In this document: positions 1-10,227 of the stretch, piece after piece
Layout of the letters: each line of letters begins with the position of its first letter
Numbering within the stretch: position 1 is the first letter of the stretch
DNA from: Astrothelium macrocarpum
Lineage: Eukaryota > Ascomycota > Dothideomycetes > Trypetheliales > Trypetheliaceae
Length of the DNA stretch: 54,445 bases
Reading direction: 5' to 3'
Assembly (NCBI GenBank): GCA_021030915.1
Contig: JAGEMR010000174.1
Span: 1 to 54,445, forward strand
Position numbers and translations under genes: made by a program
The notes under the pieces: generated by a model
Seen by the model: only the letters and a program-made list of their open reading frames with translations
What the model was told of the DNA's origin: nothing
The model's database searches: none

Positions 1-711
1 TTATTTTAATAATTTTTATAAATAATTTAAAATATCTTTATAAATAATAAATATTCTTTAAAATCTTATAAGAAAATATAATTATTTTAGCTATTTTTAT
101 AACATATCAAAACTTAAAATTAAAATATATTATGGTTGTGGAGATATTCAAATATTATCAAAAAATGGTGAGATGTGCACACCGTGGGACCGTGCGCGCC
201 GTGGTGGAGACTCCTATGTTCCGCTCGCTTGTGGAATACGTTATAAAAATATATAAAAAATAATAATATCCATTTTTTGATAATAATTATTGAATTTAAA
301 AAAATGATAATTATTATATTTATCAAGAATTAAAAATTGATATTTATTGATTGTATAAAATTTTATAAATTTCTCAAAATATTATAATTAATTTAGATTA
401 ATTTTATTTATTATTTAATCATTTGTATTTAAATGGATTCGTCAGATGATAGAAAATTCGTTATTTATATATCAAAAAAGAAAATAATATTTATTTTTTA
501 TAATGATGTATAAAAATAATACTCAATCATTTATATAAATATTCTAAATCATTAAAATCCATTTTCGATTATCAGATTATTTCGTATGAGACCTTTTTTT
601 ATAATCTGAAATAATAATAATTTTTATATATAATATTTTTATTAAAAAATCAATTTTATTAAAATTATAGATATCGGTATCGATAATTTCATATTTATTG
701 ATTATATTATA
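1..711. other. AT-rich isochore, left flank (outer part)
   Basis: This stretch is overwhelmingly A and T, with stop codons in every frame and no credible gene. It contains a single GC-rich patch near 166-241, which ends like a transposon terminus. The composition resembles RIP-affected repeats in Pezizomycotina. No mitochondrial gene is visible, so I do not read it as organellar DNA. Confidence 0.8.
181..241. repeat. Solo end of a Fot1-like element (ACGTATTCC... terminus)
   Basis: Read on the minus strand from 241, this starts ACGTATTCC, has a TA dinucleotide just outside (242-243), and carries the AGCGAGCGGAA core at positions 13-23. The same core occurs in the terminus at 3031-3081. Inward of about position 217 the sequence changes to a GC-rich segment (181-215) that is repeated at about 3441-3476. 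The matching opposite end is not in the window, so this is either the right end of an element that starts upstream or a chimeric remnant. Confidence 0.55.
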
Positions 712-766
712 ACGTGTTTCACCACTCAGTGGGCCACCCCAGTCAGTGGGCCACCCCACCACTTTC
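712..766 (+). repeat. Left terminal inverted repeat
   Basis: This 55-bp repeat is identical to the reverse complement of 2491-2545. It contains the 16-bp core TCAGTGGGCCACCCCA twice, at 726-741 and 743-758, with a period of 17 bp. The doubled core is probably a paired transposase-binding site (inference). Confidence 0.9.
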
Positions 767-1440
767 GTCTGGACTTTTCATACGGTATTTCCATAACAAC
801 AGAAATTGATTATTATACAAATCTATGAGAACATTTTCCAGATGTTATTACATTGATTAATTCTATGACCTTGAATATCACAACCGTTACACGTTGATAA
901 TATTCGTTATCGTACAATGAACCCCCCATCTGGAACAGCCTCAATCTGACTATTTCACTCATTTTCGACCAGAAATTGGCCTTATTAGACTTATAAGATA
1001 CCTCTCTGAACGATATACCGTCTGCGATATTACTACTTCTCTTTTCGATATTAATTCTCTATACGAAATTTCTTATTTTCTTTTACAAATATAATTATTG
1101 AATGAAAAATAACCTGATATCCCTTAATCAATTGATTAATCGCCCAATTTATCGGATTCTGAAATTGACGTTAAAGAAGATTTCATATAAATTAAATCTA
1201 TTTTTCGAATTAAATTATTATATACGATATTTCTGACATCCACCAAAATTCTATTTCATACAATAATTTTGATAACGATAATATTTTTATAATTATAAAT
1301 AAAAAAAGAACACGTTTAGAATCATATAAAATAAACCCAATCGTCTAGAATCCACTTTTGATATTCTATTTAAAAAAGACTGAAGACCGAATCTTTTTAT
1401 AGATTAAAAGAAAGTCTTTTTTATCGATATAATAGACTCT

Positions 1441-2463
1441 TTAATGAATAAATTTTTGAATTTCTTGACCATATAAACGTTTTAAAAATAAAAAATAATA
1501 TATATCAAAGAATTGAAATAGATAAAATATATATACTGGCATATAAAAAATGATAATATTATTCATATGATAATAATCATCAAATTCTGATATTATATAA
1601 TTATTATGACCATCAAAAATAAAAAAACGGTGGATATCTTTCATATAATATTCGATATGAATATTAAAATATTTAATCTATTCAAATCCAAATTGATCAA
1701 TTATTCAGCCATTTTCGTTAATGATAATCACCCAATCAGCCGAAAATTAACAATATTAATTTGATTGATATATTTTTCCAATTAGAATAATAAATAATAA
1801 AAGCGCCCAATCTGATATATTGATCCCTTCAATCATCATCATTCATTCGCGGTTTTTTAATTATATAACAATTATTTATCCGATTATATTTGAATTTATA
1901 ATTATTTTCGATATTATAATAACCCCCATCTGAAAATCTATCTCATCGAAATTGTAAATATCTTCTATAAATATATTATATAATAAACGTGTCTTTTAAA
2001 CACGTTAAAATCACATATTTATTATATCTAAATCTTCACATTTTACGCGTTATAAATAGAATTTACGATTCCATTTTATACGAAATTCATTTTAATTATC
2101 AATAAAACGGAAAATCCAATTTTTGCCGATTAATTATAATAGAAAATTTATATCCCATTTTATGAATAAAATATTTGCCATTTATCGTATATCAATAATC
2201 TGAAACGGGAATTCTCGTTTATCAAAATTTAGAATTCAATAAATTAAAATCTTCTTTTCAGGTTTTTATAATTTACATTTTTATATATTATTTTTATTTT
2301 AAGGTTTTATTTTTTTTAATCGTCGTTGGAAAATAAATCGAGAGATATCATACAATATAACGATTTTACGTTGATTTGAGATTTGATTTATTTCAAAAAT
2401 ATACTTCGTAAGAAGAAATCTAACTTCTTTTTGAGCCGAATTAGAAGTTCGTATTGATGGCAT
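1441..2463 (-). pseudogene. Fot1/pogo transposase relic
   Basis: Reading the minus strand from the ATG at 2463 gives MPSIRTSNSAQKEVRFLL, matching the start of Fot1-type transposases (MPPIRxxNS...EGRILLA). About 270 codons further on, 1644-1441 gives a block with RFFIFDGH and later LKRLYGQEIQKF. This is the DDE_1 region, where the family has LDGHxSH...PPHTSHLLQPLDV...LKRAYGxEI. Here PPHTSH-type residues have become V, Y, I, F and Y, changes expected from C-to-T transitions. The first catalytic Asp (in DGH) and the later Asp (FFDI) remain, but stops and frameshifts separate the blocks. It is non-functional. Confidence 0.82.
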
Positions 2464-2490
2464 TATAATTATTGTACAAAGAATTGAAGT

Positions 2491-2545
2491 GAAAGTGGTG
2501 GGGTGGCCCACTGACTGGGGTGGCCCACTGAGTGGTGAAACACGT
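2491..2545 (-). repeat. Right terminal inverted repeat
   Basis: This is the exact inverted copy of 712-766, followed by the TA at 2546-2547. No C-to-T difference separates the two copies, in contrast to the RIP-like decay between them. Confidence 0.9.
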
Positions 2546-3030
2546 TATACGAAATCAAATCAGTTTTATATAATTATAAAATTTTCAATTGATATTTTCT
2601 GATAATCAATCTTTTATCAGAATCATATTTTAAATAATGATTATCGTTATATGAAATTTATAATCCATTAAAATCCGACGCGTAATATGTTTTGAATTTC
2701 GTATAAATAATCAATCATATTTCGTATATCATCTTATTTAGGCGGAAAATCGCGATGGATTAAATTTATAATACGATTCAGAATCATCTTTTTTTTTATT
2801 TTAATGAGATTTATTGAATTAATTGAAATATCATATTATGATTATCAGTCATCGCGTCAAATAATTAATATTATATAAGAAATTTTATAAATTTGAAAAA
2901 TCTTTTATACGTTAAATTTTTGATCTCGTTTTAAAATTTCGAAAATCATAATTATTCTATTCTTTTTAAAAGATATTTCCATTTCTATATATAGAGAAAA
3001 GTCGCGTCAAAAAGAAAAGTTCGTACAAAT

Positions 3031-3081
3031 GCGGAGCGGTGTTCCGCTCGCTATGTTATTCCGCTCGCTATGCAGATACGT
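3031..3081. repeat. Solo Fot1-like terminus with doubled core
   Basis: Read on the minus strand from 3081, this starts ACGTATCTGC, is bordered by TA (3082-3083), and has the core CATAGCGAGCGGAA at positions 10-23 and again at 27-40, a 17-bp period. The core is shared with the terminus at 181-241. No partner end in inverted orientation was found in the window, so it is a solo end or part of a deleted element. Confidence 0.6.
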
Positions 3082-3086
3082 TATAT

Positions 3087-3178
3087 TATAAATAAAATAT
3101 CACAATTTATAAATAAAATATCACAATTTATAAATAAAATATCACAATTTATAAATAAAATATCACAATTTATAAATA
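3087..3178. repeat. 21-bp minisatellite, about 4.3 copies
   Basis: The unit ATAAATAAAATATCACAATTT (given as a 21-bp period) is repeated four times plus a partial copy, essentially without mismatch. It starts immediately beside the transposon terminus ending at 3081. Identical copies within a RIP-decayed region suggest expansion after the decay. Confidence 0.85.
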
Positions 3179-3418
3179 TATTAATTTATTGAATTAATAT
3201 TATTTTTTATTATATTAAAAATTTCGTAAAATTATTTTAATAAATTTCTTTTTTAAATTTTTATATATTTTTATAATACCGTGATAATATTAAATAATTA
3301 ATTTTATATAATTTTATTATTTAAAAATAATTAAAAATTTTTTACGTATCCGTTATTGTAATCGCCATTTTAATTGGATTCATATTGATAATACAATTCG
3401 TATTCAAAATATGATGGT

Positions 3419-3490
3419 GGCCAAAATTTGAGGTGGTCGCGCCGCGGGATCGGGCGCGCCGTGGTGGAGACTCCTAGCGTGCAAAGCTCG
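3419..3490. repeat. GC-rich boundary segment repeated at 181-215
   Basis: About 35 bp ending in GTGGTGGAGACTCCTA match the segment at 181-215 with only a few transition-like differences, and in the same orientation. The segment sits exactly where AT-rich DNA gives way to the gene-bearing core. It is probably a fragment of a dispersed repeat. Confidence 0.5.
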
Positions 3491-3573
3491 GACGATAAGG
3501 TACAAACTGTTTAAGGTCCGAGGACAGTGCCTGCTTTCAGTTTCCGTGTCCTGAACCTTTCCTCCAACGCGCC

Positions 3574-5661
3574 ATGTCGGAGTCTACGAAGAAACGTCTC
3601 ATCGGGAAACATGCTTGCGAGCCTTGCCGAAAATCCAAGACACGCTGTCTGACTGACACGCTTGACAAATTTAGAAAATGCCAAAGATGCTATGCAAGCG
3701 GGAAGCCAATACCAAAGACACGTACACGACAAAAAACAGGTGCTCGCGTCGCCGAGCTCGAGAGACAAGTACGTTTGATGTCTGCCAATTTGCATAGCGC
3801 AGATGCGGGCCACAGTATTATCGACGCTAGCTCTTGGTATGTGAAGTCGTCCGACGCGTTATCGTTCATCTTGCCCAGAGCCGAGCCACAGACGAAAGGC
3901 ACCTTTTCGTAATTATCTGAGCGCTCTCGCGCATCGCCGTCAAATCCAAGCCTATTGCCGAGCCAGCATTCGTCTGACCATGTATATCGTAGTTCACTTG
4001 AGCAGCATGATCGCGGAATCAGCACCACGGTCCACAATGGAATGCCAGATGTAGCTGATCATCCCACATCTAAGTTCACCAACGTAAGGAAGGAAGAATT
4101 GCTTTCACTCTTTACTAGCACGCTACTGCCACAATGCCCAATTGTTGGGATCTCTGCTGGAGTAACTTTGACAGAAATAGAAAAGACGCGGCCATCTACG
4201 GCCGCTGCGATGATTATAGCAGCTTGCATCTTTGCCGAGCCGGAGTCATTCAAAATTTTGTACCAAGCAAATATCCGTCTTCAAGCAAACCAAGTTGTCG
4301 TTTTGGGAAACAAGAATCTGGACCTTGTACAAGCTCTTTTAATCTCTGCCGTATGGACTGATCCGCCCGACGATTTGAGCCGTATGAACATTTTTCAATG
4401 GACGCATATTGCGAGTATCATGGCAATTGAGCTTGATCTAGTTGGGTGCTTATCTAGGCAAGCTCATAACCAGGATCTTACCCAACTCGATCCCACAAAG
4501 CTATCTGAACAAGGCCTGGAGCTTCTCCGTGTTATACTGGGAGTCTATCTATCTTGTTCAAGGTATGTCCCCAGTATCCATTGCCATCTTGAGCTTATTT
4601 GCAGTGCAGAGCCTCGATCAGCTGTCATAAACAAAACATGGCCGTCTTTCATCCGTGGATCCCTCCTCTTCTCGATAAATTTGCACGCTATGCCACAGGA
4701 ATATACGATAGACGACTCGCAGCGTGGATGCAGCTGCAACTAATTGCAGAAGATATTGAGAGTATGAAACGGAGGATCCATGCACAACCTCTGGGAGGTG
4801 ACAATATGAAAAACGACTTGGCTTTGTTTCATGGGCGCTTAAGGAATTGGGAAAAAAGCGTGAGTCAAACAACACTAAATGGTAACATGTGCGCCGCTCG
4901 ATTCCCTTTGTAAAAGCTGATAAATTCCAGACACAATGATGATGGATTTGTGGTTCTATCGGAGCAAGTTGCATGGTTTCTCCATATACTTCGACGACGA
5001 CACTCAGCACCTTAAGTTGTCTTCCTTGGCAACCAATGGCGGTGGCTCTTCTCCGGCTCACCATGTATCTCTAAATCCGACTTCTGTTCGAGGCCTACTC
5101 TCGTGTGTTAAAGATTGCCATTCAATCCTCGACGTTTTCTTGGGTGTCGACTCCCAGTCCATTAGGTGTATGTCAACTCTGGCGTTATTGCGGTTACCTT
5201 ATGCATTCAAAGCCATGTCAATTCTGGAGAAACGTGCTTCCGATCCACGTGACAATATCAGCAAAATCGTTGATCAAGACACGGTGCAATGGTAATATTA
5301 CGCCAAGAACATTTCCCAAATCATAGAAGGTGCAAGTCAAGGTGGTCTCTACGCAGCATCAACATTGCTACTAAGGATAAGGAATCGTACAGTAAAAGGA
5401 GATCGTCTCAGAGATATCACGAATAAAGTGGCAAGCGATGAGAGAATCGTGACTCAGAGCAATACTTCCCCGAACACTTCTGGAGCCTCGATTGACTCAA
5501 ACGCCGAATTACAGACTGACTTTTTGATCGACACCATCGTTCCTGGCTGGGTGGATCTTGACTTTCATGGAGATTTTGCGTTTGACGAGCATTGGGGCAG
5601 CGAACTTTTGGCGGCAAGTTCTCAAGATATGCCCAACATTCAGACCACGTTCGTTCCTTGA
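3574..5661 (+). CDS. Zn2Cys6 transcription factor, PrtT/Leu3-like, apparently decaying
   Basis: The model is exons 3574-3836, 3993-4562, 4610-4881 and 4931-5661, with introns 3837-3992 (GTATGT...TAG), 4563-4609 and 4882-4930. The total is 1836 nt. The N-terminus has a Zn2Cys6 pattern (C15, C18, C25, C36, C39), but the position of the sixth ligand (about residue 46, six residues after C39) is Ile. It is followed by KTGARVAELERQ, the usual linker/coiled-coil start. The middle part (e.g. HKQNMAVFHPWI, AAWMQLQLIAEDIE) resembles the fungal-specific regulator domain of the PrtT/Leu3/War1 group. An in-frame TAA at 5293-5295 interrupts otherwise protein-like sequence after residue 489. A 45-nt intron 5292-5336 would restore the frame but removes plausible coding sequence. 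The gene abuts RIP-affected DNA. I think it is a pseudogene or a truncated regulator. Confidence 0.7.
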
Positions 5662-6499
5662 ATGATTGTTCTGGTATATATCATCTATCGAATCTTCATC
5701 AACTAAAGTAAAGCTCACACGGGGCGCGCATGCCACTGTCGGAACTTGGACCACGAACCTACTCAGAAAGTTTCATTGGAAGGATAGGACGGTATACGCG
5801 TGTTGAACGAATTGTGGTAACTACAAATGATAAGAGAGTGAGAGCTAGGATTCGCAACTGTTAAGTCAGTAACCATTTTAGCCCAAGGTTTGTCTGAGTG
5901 AGATATACAAGGATGTGAAGGAAGATTTTAGCGACGTGCAAACTGTTGGGCGACGACAAACCCGCTTCATCGACTCTGGAGATTGCACTTTGCCTCTCCG
6001 AGTTCTGGAGTCAAGGAGCTGTGCAAGGTTTTCTGAAGGATTAAAATGCTTGTACGGGCCTATACACAGCAATTGCATGCCTCTGGCCCTGCGTGTTTCT
6101 AGGAAAGCGATATTCATCGTTAGATGTCGCGTCCACTGGAACTCGTACCATGTCTTGGACGCGGCAATTGCTAAGAGTTCAGCTTCGTCTCAACCATTGA
6201 AGCTCGCTCAGCCTGCGTTAATGTCCGAGCGCCGTCTATAACGTCCGTCTCCAAGTCGTCGGAGCTTATAGTCTCCGCACCACCCACAGGACAGTGTAGC
6301 AAGGCACACAGTAAGTCCTAGCGAGATTTGTCTAATTCATGCTCGCATATAAGAGACTGCAGTGTATCAAATCGGGTTGAATCAGCATAGCTTTTCCCTG
6401 ATCTCACATTTCCTCGTTTCATAGCATCTCTATTGCACCGCCAATCGTAAATTATTTCATCGGAAAGCTCTGATTGACATCTCCATCATTTCAGTTGCG
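5662..6499. other. Intergenic, no gene recognised
   Basis: This is the 3' flank of the regulator and the promoter of the RTA1-like gene. A 108-codon open frame at 5915-6241 has no recognisable features and I do not call it. Confidence 0.6.
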
Positions 6500-7382
6500 A
6501 TGGGCTCAAAAGACTGTTCTCACATCACTGGCTACATTGACCCCAAGTGGCCTAGACCTGATGGAAACGGTTCAGCTTGCATCATTATTTTTGGGTCTGT
6601 ACTCCAAACAAACTCACACACTCTAATGTTAATAGGCCCACAGCTACGTTCCATCGCTCACCCTTGGTATTTTGGGGGTTTTGCTCTTTACGGTCGCGCT
6701 AGTGATACACACACGGCTCCTATTTCGGTATCGGACATGGTACTTTAGTACCATGATAGTCGGCACAATCATGGAGATTATTGGATATATATTTCGTATA
6801 CTAGCTTCAAGGATCAACCCCTATTCGGTGTCCTACTTTGTTCGGCAATATTTTTGCATAGTCGTTGCACCGGTCTTCTACTCCGCAGCCATCTACAGCA
6901 TCCTCTCGGTAATGATCAACTGGGTCGGCCAAAAACATTCACCACTACCACCACGAGTTCTACTCTGGATATTCATCACCTGTGACGTTTTCGCGACCAT
7001 CATTCAAGTTCTCGGGGCGGGATTGGTTGGCTCAAGATACTCACATGGCGGAGACCCGAACGTACCCAATAAAATCCTACTGGCTGGCTTGATATTCCAA
7101 ACAATCGCATTTACAGCTTTCATTTTCTGTTATTTGGCCTTTCTTTACAATGCAAGAAAGATCCTCTCACACTCTCTAAGGAGTTTTGCGGCCGCAACTC
7201 TGGTTGCTGCTATCCTGGTGTATATTCGAACCATCATCCGACTTGCCGAAACAGCACAAGGCCTCCTCCACTTTCTCTCTACGCACGAAGTAATATTTGG
7301 GTGCTTAGAATTCGCACCGATCACAGTCGCCGTCTACGTATTTGTTCTCTTCCATCCCGGGATATATAAATCAGGGCTGTAA
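6500..7382 (+). CDS. RTA1-like seven-helix membrane protein (lipid-translocating exporter family)
   Basis: The model has exon 1 at 6500-6594 and exon 2 at 6644-7382, with a 49-bp intron (GTCTGT...CTAAT...CAG). It encodes 277 aa. The junction restores IIIFGYVPSLTLGIL, the conserved start of the RTA1 domain. About seven hydrophobic helices follow, with RTA1-type signatures: FRYRTWYF after helix 1, IGYIFRI, the VAPVFYSAAIYSILS stretch, an R..RLAE.AQG region, and an HPG near the C-terminus. Family members (yeast Rta1, Rsb1, Pug1) act in the plasma membrane in resistance to sterol-biosynthesis drugs or in sphingoid-base or haem-related export; the substrate here is unknown. An alternative junction (donor 6599, acceptor 6635) would give a 37-bp intron and fits the family less well. 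Confidence 0.88.
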
Positions 7383-7786
7383 CGAAACGTAGTCATGTAC
7401 CTACAATTTGTAAACTTGAATAGAAGTGGATGTCAATTATATGTCCTTTCTGAGTCAATAAACAGCTGTGTTAGCAAAGAGGAGAGGGAAACTATATGAA
7501 TCTTGGCGATAGCACTTGTATCAAAGCATGGTTTACTAAAGTATATAAATAAAAAATTCTATGTATTGGGGAATGATGGAAGCCTGATCTGCCGTTAAGG
7601 AAAACAAAGCGCTCCGCATTTAAAATCTGTGGTCAGATCGATACGTGGCTGAATTTGGCCATCTCCTATTACAAGCCATGAGTCCTGGCTGTCGGCTCCC
7701 GCTTCATGCCTGCCTTAATCGGTCTTTTATAGCGCAACGACCGGACAAAGTCCCTTGGTAATTTGGTACGCATAGCACAATTCCTT
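7383..7786. other. Convergent intergenic region
   Basis: The 3' ends of the RTA1-like gene (+) and the AA9 gene (-) face each other here. No other feature was seen. Confidence 0.6.
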
Positions 7787-8706
7787 CTAACCAGTCCACA
7801 CAGGAGGACCAGGCACAACGTATGTGGTCTGCGGCCACGGGCTGTAGAGGTTGTACAAGATACCAGGATCTGTTGGGCTATAGGCGCCTGGGAAAGAGAC
7901 AGTAGGCGTCGGGCTGCCGGAGCCGCCGTCCTGAACGTTTACCTGGGCGCATGAGATGTAACTATCGACGGGTAAGCGATAGTCTAGAATTTCGAGAGAG
8001 AAGCAAAAGCGAGTTGGGGATGAAATAAGAAAAGACGAATAAACATTAGAACTTAGTCGTTGATCAGAATTTGGTAGCAAATGCTATAGACAAGAAAGTC
8101 AAAGCTTACAATTGAGCACCGTTCAAAGTAGAAGCGACGTGCACAGCAATATGTTCAATGCGGAGGAGATAGTCTCCTGAAGGGAGAGCCTTGGGTAAGG
8201 GAAAGAAGACTTGATCCACGCCTTTTTGCGAGTCAGCCCCCTTTTGTACTTCTGAACAGTCCCAGCATACCTGTGACAGGCCCTGTCTGATACGGCCACA
8301 CAGGACCCGAACCGTTGAAAGACGTGGGGCCCGCCTCGAAAATCTTGAACCAAACGGAGCCGGAACCATCCCAGGTAGCAATATCGGTCCCCGATGGCGC
8401 CTGTGCCATATATATGTTCACTGGACCCGGATGGTAAAGGCCAGAGGATGTCGGTTCGACAGTAAACCCAAGGGTGTCGCCAGCATTGACAGTGGTTGTG
8501 TTGGTTCCTATGGTCGCAGTCGTCCCACCAACATTGCACCGAATGTCAAGACTGGTTACATCGGTGACGGGACCGTAAGTGTAGTAGGTCGTCCACTGGC
8601 GAACGTTGGCCCAGTCTGGAGTGGTGACACCATCGTGGATAAGTGCAGGAAATACGTAGTGGGCCGAACTGATAGAGGCCAAGGCGGCAAGAAAGAGGCT
8701 CTTCAT
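7787..8706 (-). CDS. Secreted AA9 lytic polysaccharide monooxygenase
   Basis: The exons are 8706-8271, 8221-8110 and 7961-7787, with introns 8222-8270 (GTATGC, phase 1) and 7962-8109 (GTAAGC, phase 2). The product is 240 aa. A signal peptide (MKSLFLAALASISSA) is followed directly by His, so the mature enzyme begins HYVFPALI with His1, the first ligand of the copper histidine brace. The second His lies in the LLRIEHIAVHVAS segment (AA9 consensus LLRxExIALHxA). The second junction gives FYISCAQVNV, a strongly conserved AA9 block, and the axial Tyr is in GILYNLY. No cellulose-binding module follows. AA9 enzymes oxidatively cleave cellulose or related glucans outside the cell. The 148-bp second intron is long for this window. 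A GGCTAA-type Xyr1 site (TTAGCC at 9184-9189) lies about 480 bp upstream; a single site is weak evidence. Confidence 0.95.
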
Positions 8707-10227
8707 AGTGAAAGACTTTCACTTGGAGGATTGGGGATGAATTCGGCCGGATTGTAGCGGTTTTAATGCCACTTATGTACTCAAAGCATTCCTGCTTCTG
8801 TTCGCAAACGAGCTAATGGGGTAAATCGTACCCGCATCAAGGCTGGAAATGCTGAGAAAATTGTTGCTTACGCATGTGTCTCTAAATAGAGATGTCCTAG
8901 GGAATCTATCTTTTCATTCGCTGTGCGGAGCTGTATGCCTGGCAATTTGACAGATGCTAGAAGCAGGCAATTGTTCCGTCATTTATAATAGATTGGAGGA
9001 TAAATATCTTGCAACTAGTTTGGGGTAAGCCGAAATGATAAGGCGCCGTTTGCTGCGCAGCACTGAAGCTATAGTCATTAACCACTGTCCATGTGGAGAA
9101 TATGCGATAACTGTCTTAATGTCACCATAGTAGGTCTCTTTGGAGTTACAAGGCTACCCAGCGTTGTCAGTGCTCCAGGGAGATTAGCCGAAACTTTACT
9201 TTGGACAAGTTGAGGTCTGTTCTACTCCCGCAGGGTCAACTCAATGTGTATCATTCAAGAACATGCTGAGGACTGGGAAGCTACTGCTCTAATATCACAA
9301 GTGTTCACAGTAGTCCTTGGCTCAAGCAAGAATTTCGCGTGCTTTGCTGACGCAGAAGCATTAAGGGGAAGATGAAAGCCGGCTAGCCGGGTTGAAAGGT
9401 CCGGCACGGCTAAGAACTCTGACGACATCACGTGGCTTTTATGAAAAGGTGGTAGGTATGGATAAAATGAGCAAGCCAGCTCCACTTAACATTATCCGAC
9501 TTTGAAACAATGATTTAACCTTGCTACCCTAGCAATCCTTGAGGTTGGAATCCTTGATAGGTTTTTCAGCTTATCTCTTACATGTTTTGGGAAAACTTCT
9601 GCTGCATTTAGGAATATTGACCTGACTACGCCTTACGAAAATGCTGTCGAAAATGGAGGGTTCACAATGTCCCTCTTGGCCTCATTCGGAGTGTTTCTAT
9701 ACTCACCTCAAGAGAGTGCTATGAATGAAACTGTCGCCATTCACTAGAAAAGAAATTTGTGGTATTAAAATTGACCCATGTGGCAGGGAGCATTTGGATA
9801 TATCTGTGTTTGTGTATGTGTATACATGACCAGTATTTCACGAATGTATGTCAATGTATTTCTATGCATGTGCGGAAGTAGCTGGGTATATTGAGGCATA
9901 CCACGCAATCAAATGTTTGGAGTGTTGACTCTGCGACGTTTCAAGTTGAACGGAGGGTTGGGATAGAAGAGTGGATTGTTGGCAAAATACGCCGCGCTTC
10001 CTTTCTAAACACCCTTCGATGTAACGGCCTATCCCTTCCACCACGAATTTGGCTACAATTTTGGGGGTATAATAGTACGAAGAATTGTGTTTGTTTCCCA
10101 GAACTTCCTGTCTTTCATCTTTCTTATCCTTTTGGTCCCTGCACCCTACTCCATCACAGGAAAGCATGGAAAGCATGGCCATTAGAAAGCATCCCTATCT
10201 CATCTGAACCACCAAATGATCATTCCT
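8707..10227. other. Intergenic, AA9 promoter and anonymous DNA
   Basis: This 1.5 kb lies upstream of the AA9 gene and downstream of the small MPGV gene. Short open frames (e.g. 9862-10182 on -, 9891-10280 on +) lack codon structure or recognisable motifs. A TG-rich patch occurs around 9806-9870. No RNA gene was seen. Confidence 0.6.

Larger units (their letters stand above)
712..2545 (-). mobile_element. RIP-degraded Fot1/pogo-like DNA transposon, 1.83 kb
   Basis: The element is bounded by perfect 55-bp inverted repeats (712-766 and 2491-2545) beginning ACGTGTTTCACC and is flanked on both sides by TA (710-711, 2546-2547), the target duplication of Tc1/mariner-type elements. Size and TIR length suit the Fot1/pogo group. 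The interior is extremely AT-rich, but on the minus strand it still encodes recognisable pieces of a pogo-type transposase: an N-terminal HTH start at 2463 and a DDE block near 1644-1441. It is inactive. The TIRs have kept their GC content while the interior has lost it. Confidence 0.88.
2546..3418. other. AT-rich isochore, left flank (inner part)
   Basis: This AT-rich sequence has no gene. It contains a second transposon terminus (3031-3081) and a 21-bp minisatellite directly after it. Most of the remainder is anonymous RIP-like DNA. Confidence 0.75.

Noticed and set aside
3087..3178. Tandem 21-bp repeats considered as a CRISPR array
   Set aside because: There are no spacers. The units are contiguous and AT-rich, in a eukaryotic context.
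1..3418. AT-rich flank read as mitochondrial DNA inserted in the nucleus
   Set aside because: No mitochondrial gene or tRNA is seen. Transposon TIRs and transposase relics explain the sequence, and the substitution pattern fits RIP.
4605..4743. Continuing the regulator in the frame that ends at 4743
   Set aside because: The acceptor at 4604 leads to a frame without family similarity. The acceptor at 4609 gives HKQNMAVFHPWI and a long conserved frame.
6599..6635. Alternative 37-bp intron in the RTA1-like gene
   Set aside because: It is below the usual fungal minimum and gives GSAHSYVPSL instead of the conserved GYVPSL.
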